Of a DNA stretch of 64,000 bases, positions 60,212-64,000 are shown piece after piece (position 1 is the stretch's first letter; each line of letters opens with the position of its first letter). This DNA is from Sepioteuthis lessoniana (lineage: Eukaryota > Mollusca > Cephalopoda > Myopsida > Loliginidae). Below the pieces are notes generated by a model. The model was not told the origin of the DNA and did no database searches. It worked only from the letters and a program-made list of their open reading frames with translations. The stretch is from positions 107,432,707 to 107,496,706 of the forward strand of contig OY757917.1 in NCBI GenBank assembly GCA_963585895.1, written 5' to 3'. A program made the translations under genes and the position numbers.

Positions 60212-63200
60212 ATGGCTCTAAACCTTGCTACTTTGAATGTGAGGGGATTGAGGGATCCGGGCAAGTGTACGCGCTTGCTTGGTGAACTTAAAACTCTCGG
60301 CGTAGATGTTGCTGCAGTGCAGGAAACCCACTTCACTTGCGGTGCCGACTGTCGTGTGCTGGAAAGCGATTTTAACGTTTTCTCAGCATACGGCAGCCGT
60401 ACCAGCGTTGGGGTTTCTTTGCTAGTTGGACGCAGCCTTGATGCTGATGTTGACGTTGTTTTTGCAGGTGACGGGGGCCGACTGGTTGTGGCCGATGTTG
60501 CCGTGAATAGTTTCAAGTTTCGTCTGGTTGCGGTTTATGCGCCCAATATCGTTGTGGAGAGGGTTTCCTTTTTTCGTCGGTTGGCGCCGTTCCTGGACGA
60601 TACGAAGCGGCTAGTTTTAATGGGTGATTGGAATGCGATCCTTGATCCCAAGATAGATAAGGTCGGGCGGGGAGCTAGGCGTGTGGGAAGGTGTGAAAGC
60701 AGCCTTGCCGGCCTCATGACTCGTCATGACCTCGTCGACAGGTTTCGTCTGGATCACCCAGGGCGGGAGATGTGGACGTGGCTAGATAGTTCGCCCTCTG
60801 CCAAAGTAGGCTCCTACTTGGACAGAGTGTTAGTGAGACGAGCTGACATTGATTTTGTTAGTTGTCCCACGTTCCACTTGATAGCGTGGACTGACCATAA
60901 ACTTGTTAGAGTCAGTCTACGATTAGCAAATAGGCCTAGTCTGGCCGGCTACTGGAAGTTCAATACCTCCTTACTGGAGATACGGGACTTCCGGGACCGG
61001 TTGGAATCCCTAATTCAGCGGGCGTTAGTGGGGGCGGTTACCGGGAATAGGTGGTGGGGATCTCTTAAACATAGGATTAGAGATTTCGCTACCAAGTACG
61101 GTCGACAGCTCAACCTAGATAGGACCAAGGAAGCGAAATCTATAGACGATAGACTTTCCCGGGCGGTGGCTGGGGGGGACTCCCTAAACGTAGAGCTAGC
61201 TAGGGGGGACCTTGAGCGCGAGAGTAGCGAGCGCTACAAGGGATACGTAGTTAGATCTAGGTTAAAGAGAGTTCTCAACGAAGCTGTGAAAACGAACGCG
61301 ACTGCGCGTGAAGAAGAAGTGCGAAGGTTCCCCGATCGGTATATCGGTTCTGTCAAGGCCCCGGATGGGCGACTGCTGCGATCGGCTCGCGAGATTCGTG
61401 ACGCCTTTCGGGCGCACTTTCGGGATCGCTTTGCCCGCTGTACTGATCTCCCGCTCCGGGAGCTTCGTAGCAATCTTGCCGACTTTCCCCGCCTTGGGGT
61501 GGCTGAAGCGGCTAGCTGCGAGGGTGTGGTTACTGAATGCGAAGTCCGTGACGCGTTGAAGCAGGTCGGCCTGAACAAGTCGCCGGGACTAGATGGTTTG
61601 CCCTACGAAGTGTACTTGAGGATGTCGCACATGTTTGTGCCTATTCTGACGGATATGTTCAACCATTGGTTCGCCCAGGGAGCCATCCCTGGTAGCGTTA
61701 CCAAGGGCGTGATCACATTGCTGAAGAAAGGTGGCAGGCATGTTTGGGAGGGTTTAGACGATTACAGGCCCATAACTCTGCTTAACACAGAGTTAAAGAT
61801 TTTGGCCCGGGTCTTAGCGAATCGTTTACAGCTTGTCATTAGCGATCTGATCGGCTCTGAGCAGACCTTTGCTGTGAAGGGAAGATCGATCCAGGACAAC
61901 CTGCACTTGATTCGCGAGGTCCTAGAGGGTATAGAAGACGGCACTGAGGCCGCGCTGATCAGTTTAGATCAGTCCAAGGCCTTCGATAGGGTTGACCATC
62001 GGTTTTTGGCGACTGTTTTGGAGACTGCCGGATTCAAACCGGAGTTCCGCAGATGGATTAGCATGATGTACCACAACCCTCAGGCAGTGGTGCAGGTGAA
62101 CGGAAGGCGTTCGACGGTGTTCGCGGTCGAGCGGTCGGTCCGGCAGGGCTGCCCGTTGTCTCCTCTTCTCTATGTCCTAGCTTTGGAGCCCCTGCTCCGT
62201 AGGCTTAGGGATAGGACGGCAAATCCGGCCCTGCGCGGTGTCCCTTTTGCTGGCCCTCTTACGGCAAGGGTTTCCGCGTTCGCCGATGATATCACAGTGT
62301 TTGTATCCCGCCGTCTGGATATAAAGGCTGTGAAGAAGGCGGTTAGCGAGTACGAGCGGATTGCAGGAGCCAAGGTCAATTTTGACAAAAGCGAAGGTTT
62401 GCGGCTCGGTGCTTGGAGGGGTAGCAATACTCTTCCGGGGCCGTTCCGCTGGAGTGACGGACCCGTCCGCATCCTCGGGGTGTGGTTCGGGCCCGGCCTC
62501 CAACTGGAGCGAAATTGGTCGGAAGTACAAGCCAAGGTGAATGCTCAGGTGGGAATCTGGCTTTCAAGGAGGTTGTCCTTAAAGGGCAGGGCGGAGGCGT
62601 GCGCCGTGTACGTCTTCCCCTTGATCCTTTACCGATTGGCTGTACTTCCTCTGCCTAAGGTAAATCGGTTGGCGCTGCAACGATCCCTTTCCAGATTGCT
62701 CTGGGGAGGTGCAAGGCCGATGGTCCGTAGGCAGGTCTGTATCCAACGTACACGCAACGGGGGTCTAGGTATGCCTGATCTGGAGAGCCACTGGCTTGCT
62801 GAAAGACTTGCATACCTGGGCAGAGCCTTGACGGGGGACGCAGTGTGGAGACTGAAGGCGAGTCGGACTTTTCCTCGCCTAAAGTCAGACCCAAAGGCTG
62901 AAGGTCGACGTAGGCCTTTGGGCGAAACACTGTTTGTCCGCGAGTGCCGAACGGCCCTTCGTAACCTTCTTGGGTCCAGTGACCTTTCACGGCCTCGAAA
63001 AGAACTATATCGGGAGCTAGTGGTGGGTTCCGCTTCTGATCCTCTCAGCGAGCGGCGCGGCTGGACGGCGGAGGAGATTCGCTCTCATTGGAATTGGGCG
63101 CCAGGATCGAGCTTCTTGAACAACTCCGAGTTCTCGCTCACCTGGCGACTTGTGCGAAATGCGTTACCCCTTGTCGGCTTGAACTACAAGGCGGGCCTGG

Positions 63201-63679
63201 CAGACATGCCCGATTGCGCTCGCTGCGGCAGTGGCTTGGAAGAAACGGCTGAGCACGCCTTCTACTACTGCGAGCGAGTTCGCCCGTTTTGGGATCACGT
63301 CGGCGAGTGGACGGCTCGCATCGAACCCAAACAGCTCGTGCTGCTCGACGTTGGTTACGTCGTGGACAACGTTCTTCCTCCGTATCAGGGTGAGAAGCGT
63401 GTGGTGTTTCTCGCGATCCTAGCTGTAGCTAGAATGGTGATTTGGACGACGCGAAACAAGGGATTGTATGACGATGCAAACTTTTCTCATCGTGATCTGA
63501 TTTTGTATTTTCGGCATCAGCTGAGGGTCAAAATCAGATGCGATAGAAAACGCTTGGATCGCATAACATTCAGCAAAAGGTGGGTAAATGCAGCGAGCCT
63601 GGTCGTGCGAAAGGGAGCAACGTTGGAGTCATCCTTCCCTCCTCTGCCGGCTCATGGCGTCTACGGTACGGGTCCTTAG
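60212..63679 (+). CDS. LINE ORF2 protein, endonuclease-reverse transcriptase (1155 aa), intact
   Basis: All catalytic and zinc-binding residues present; six-G tract. Variable sites: Asn99 (VNSFK, private), Lys306, private Leu418 and Asn420 in RELRSN, Gly577, Thr635, Val772 as in the frameshifted A units, Arg949 as in unit 9, and a private Ala952 (WTAEE). The stop codon lies in the usual TTAG hairpin loop (63670-63685). Confidence 0.96.
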   Translation: MALNLATLNVRGLRDPGKCTRLLGELKTLGVDVAAVQETHFTCGADCRVLESDFNVFSAYGSRTSVGVSLLVGRSLDADVDVVFAGDGGRLVVADVAVNSFKFRLVAVYAPNIVVERVSFFRRLAPFLDDTKRLVLMGDWNAILDPKIDKVGRGARRVGRCESSLAGLMTRHDLVDRFRLDHPGREMWTWLDSSPSAKVGSYLDRVLVRRADIDFVSCPTFHLIAWTDHKLVRVSLRLANRPSLAGYWKFNTSLLEIRDFRDRLESLIQRALVGAVTGNRWWGSLKHRIRDFATKYGRQLNLDRTKEAKSIDDRLSRAVAGGDSLNVELARGDLERESSERYKGYVVRSRLKRVLNEAVKTNATAREEEVRRFPDRYIGSVKAPDGRLLRSAREIRDAFRAHFRDRFARCTDLPLRELRSNLADFPRLGVAEAASCEGVVTECEVRDALKQVGLNKSPGLDGLPYEVYLRMSHMFVPILTDMFNHWFAQGAIPGSVTKGVITLLKKGGRHVWEGLDDYRPITLLNTELKILARVLANRLQLVISDLIGSEQTFAVKGRSIQDNLHLIREVLEGIEDGTEAALISLDQSKAFDRVDHRFLATVLETAGFKPEFRRWISMMYHNPQAVVQVNGRRSTVFAVERSVRQGCPLSPLLYVLALEPLLRRLRDRTANPALRGVPFAGPLTARVSAFADDITVFVSRRLDIKAVKKAVSEYERIAGAKVNFDKSEGLRLGAWRGSNTLPGPFRWSDGPVRILGVWFGPGLQLERNWSEVQAKVNAQVGIWLSRRLSLKGRAEACAVYVFPLILYRLAVLPLPKVNRLALQRSLSRLLWGGARPMVRRQVCIQRTRNGGLGMPDLESHWLAERLAYLGRALTGDAVWRLKASRTFPRLKSDPKAEGRRRPLGETLFVRECRTALRNLLGSSDLSRPRKELYRELVVGSASDPLSERRGWTAEEIRSHWNWAPGSSFLNNSEFSLTWRLVRNALPLVGLNYKAGLADMPDCARCGSGLEETAEHAFYYCERVRPFWDHVGEWTARIEPKQLVLLDVGYVVDNVLPPYQGEKRVVFLAILAVARMVIWTTRNKGLYDDANFSHRDLILYFRHQLRVKIRCDRKRLDRITFSKRWVNAASLVVRKGATLESSFPPLPAHGVYGTGP

Positions 63680-64000
63680 GGACCCCACCCCTGGTGAGTA
63701 AAACTGTTCCCTTTTTCTTTTGGTACCCAGGTACCTAGTTAGCAGTATGTTTGTGAGTCATTGTCCCCGTCATCTAGTTGTTAGTTCTCAAGATCTTCCC
63801 CATCCCCATTATTTTTGTACCTCAATCCGTATCCCAGTCCACGTTTACTGAAGATCTTGAACATTCATATGTATAAAAATCATATCACCTACTTGTATTA
63901 ACCCATACCGCGCCCGACCCCTAAATTCTTTTCACCCCTGTAGATTAGGATCCCTGCCCCACCTAGGGTAGGTCCGACTTGTTTCCGGTTCTTTCGCCCC
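63680..64000 (+). other. 3' UTR of unit 10, truncated by window edge
   Basis: Contains the post-ORF2 donor-like GTGAGT, the KpnI pair and the 5' half of the bipartite stem-loop from 63974. Carries ACG and GTATT variants, as in units 4, 5 and 9. The TATA-like box, poly(A) signal and boundary lie beyond the window. Confidence 0.85.

Larger units (their letters stand above)
1..64000 (+). repeat. Tandem array of ten head-to-tail LINE units
   Basis: The whole window is a direct repeat of a ~6.5 kb LINE. Start-to-start distances between successive ORF2s are 6615, 6452, 6618, 6463, 6452, 6612, 6435, 6576 and 6576 bp. All units share one orientation and the 3' end of one abuts the 5' end of the next. 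The two size classes reflect two 5' modules (type A and type B). Both window edges fall inside units, so the array continues beyond the window on both sides. Confidence 0.97.
57822..64000 (+). mobile_element. LINE unit 10, Tx1-like, type B, 3' end cut by window edge
   Basis: Both ORFs complete; the window stops inside the bipartite 3' UTR stem-loop. It follows another B unit directly and lies outside the A*-B dimers as visible. Confidence 0.95.

Noticed and set aside
1-64000. CRISPR array, insertion sequences or bacterial operons
   Set aside because: Repeats are 6.5 kb coding units; no short regularly spaced repeats, transposase or ribosome-binding sites are seen.

Overview
The window is one continuous head-to-tail array of ten non-LTR retrotransposons (LINEs), all on the + strand, with no host gene and no recognisable host spacer. 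Each unit is about 6.45-6.62 kb: a 5' UTR, ORF1 (RRM-like region, CCHC zinc knuckle, low-complexity linker, conserved C-terminal domain), a 14-nt gap, ORF2 (apurinic-type endonuclease, reverse transcriptase, C-terminal CCHC), and a ~0.7 kb 3' UTR ending in a hairpin and AATAAA. The ORF2 architecture and motifs point to the Tx1 group of the L1 superfamily, many of whose members are target-specific. This implies an animal genome. A fish or other aquatic animal seems plausible, but the species cannot be fixed from the sequence.

Layout. Unit 1 (1-5599, cut by the left edge), 2 (5600-12202), 3 (12203-18666), 4 (18667-25283), 5 (25284-31735), 6 (31736-38199), 7 (38200-44781), 8 (44782-51245), 9 (51246-57821), 10 (57822-64000, cut by the right edge). 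Two lineages are present. Type A (units 1, 3, 5, 6, 8) and type B (units 2, 4, 7, 9, 10) have clearly diverged 5' UTRs and ORF1s. Their last ~60 ORF1 codons, ORF2, 3' UTR and the first ~70 nt of the 5' UTR are almost the same. Four A units (1, 3, 6, 8) carry the same extra G in ORF2, and each is followed by a B unit. The array therefore reads [A*B][A*B][A][A*B][A*B][B], a ~13.05 kb dimer higher-order repeat plus two single units.

Coding status. Both ORFs are complete in units 2, 4, 5, 9 and 10. ORF2 is frameshifted in 1, 3, 6 and 8 (shared 7-G tract) and in 7 (private loss of one T). ORF1 has a shared premature stop in 1 and 3. Identical disabling mutations in separated units indicate spread by DNA-level duplication or conversion, or mobilisation in trans, rather than each copy moving itself.

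Noncoding structure. Each inter-ORF interval (~1.0 kb) holds, in order: a hairpin whose loop contains the ORF2 stop codon, a bipartite 3' UTR stem-loop, a TATA-like box ~100 bp before the unit boundary, a 9-bp hairpin overlapping the poly(A) signal, a boundary motif GCAGACTCGAA usually present twice, a pyrimidine/purine hairpin in the 5' UTR, and a small hairpin touching the ORF1 start codon. The last two recur in A and B with different sequences. My working model, which is inference, is a self-targeting or telomere-like LINE array: the tail of one unit may carry the promoter for the next, and the boundary motif may be the insertion site.
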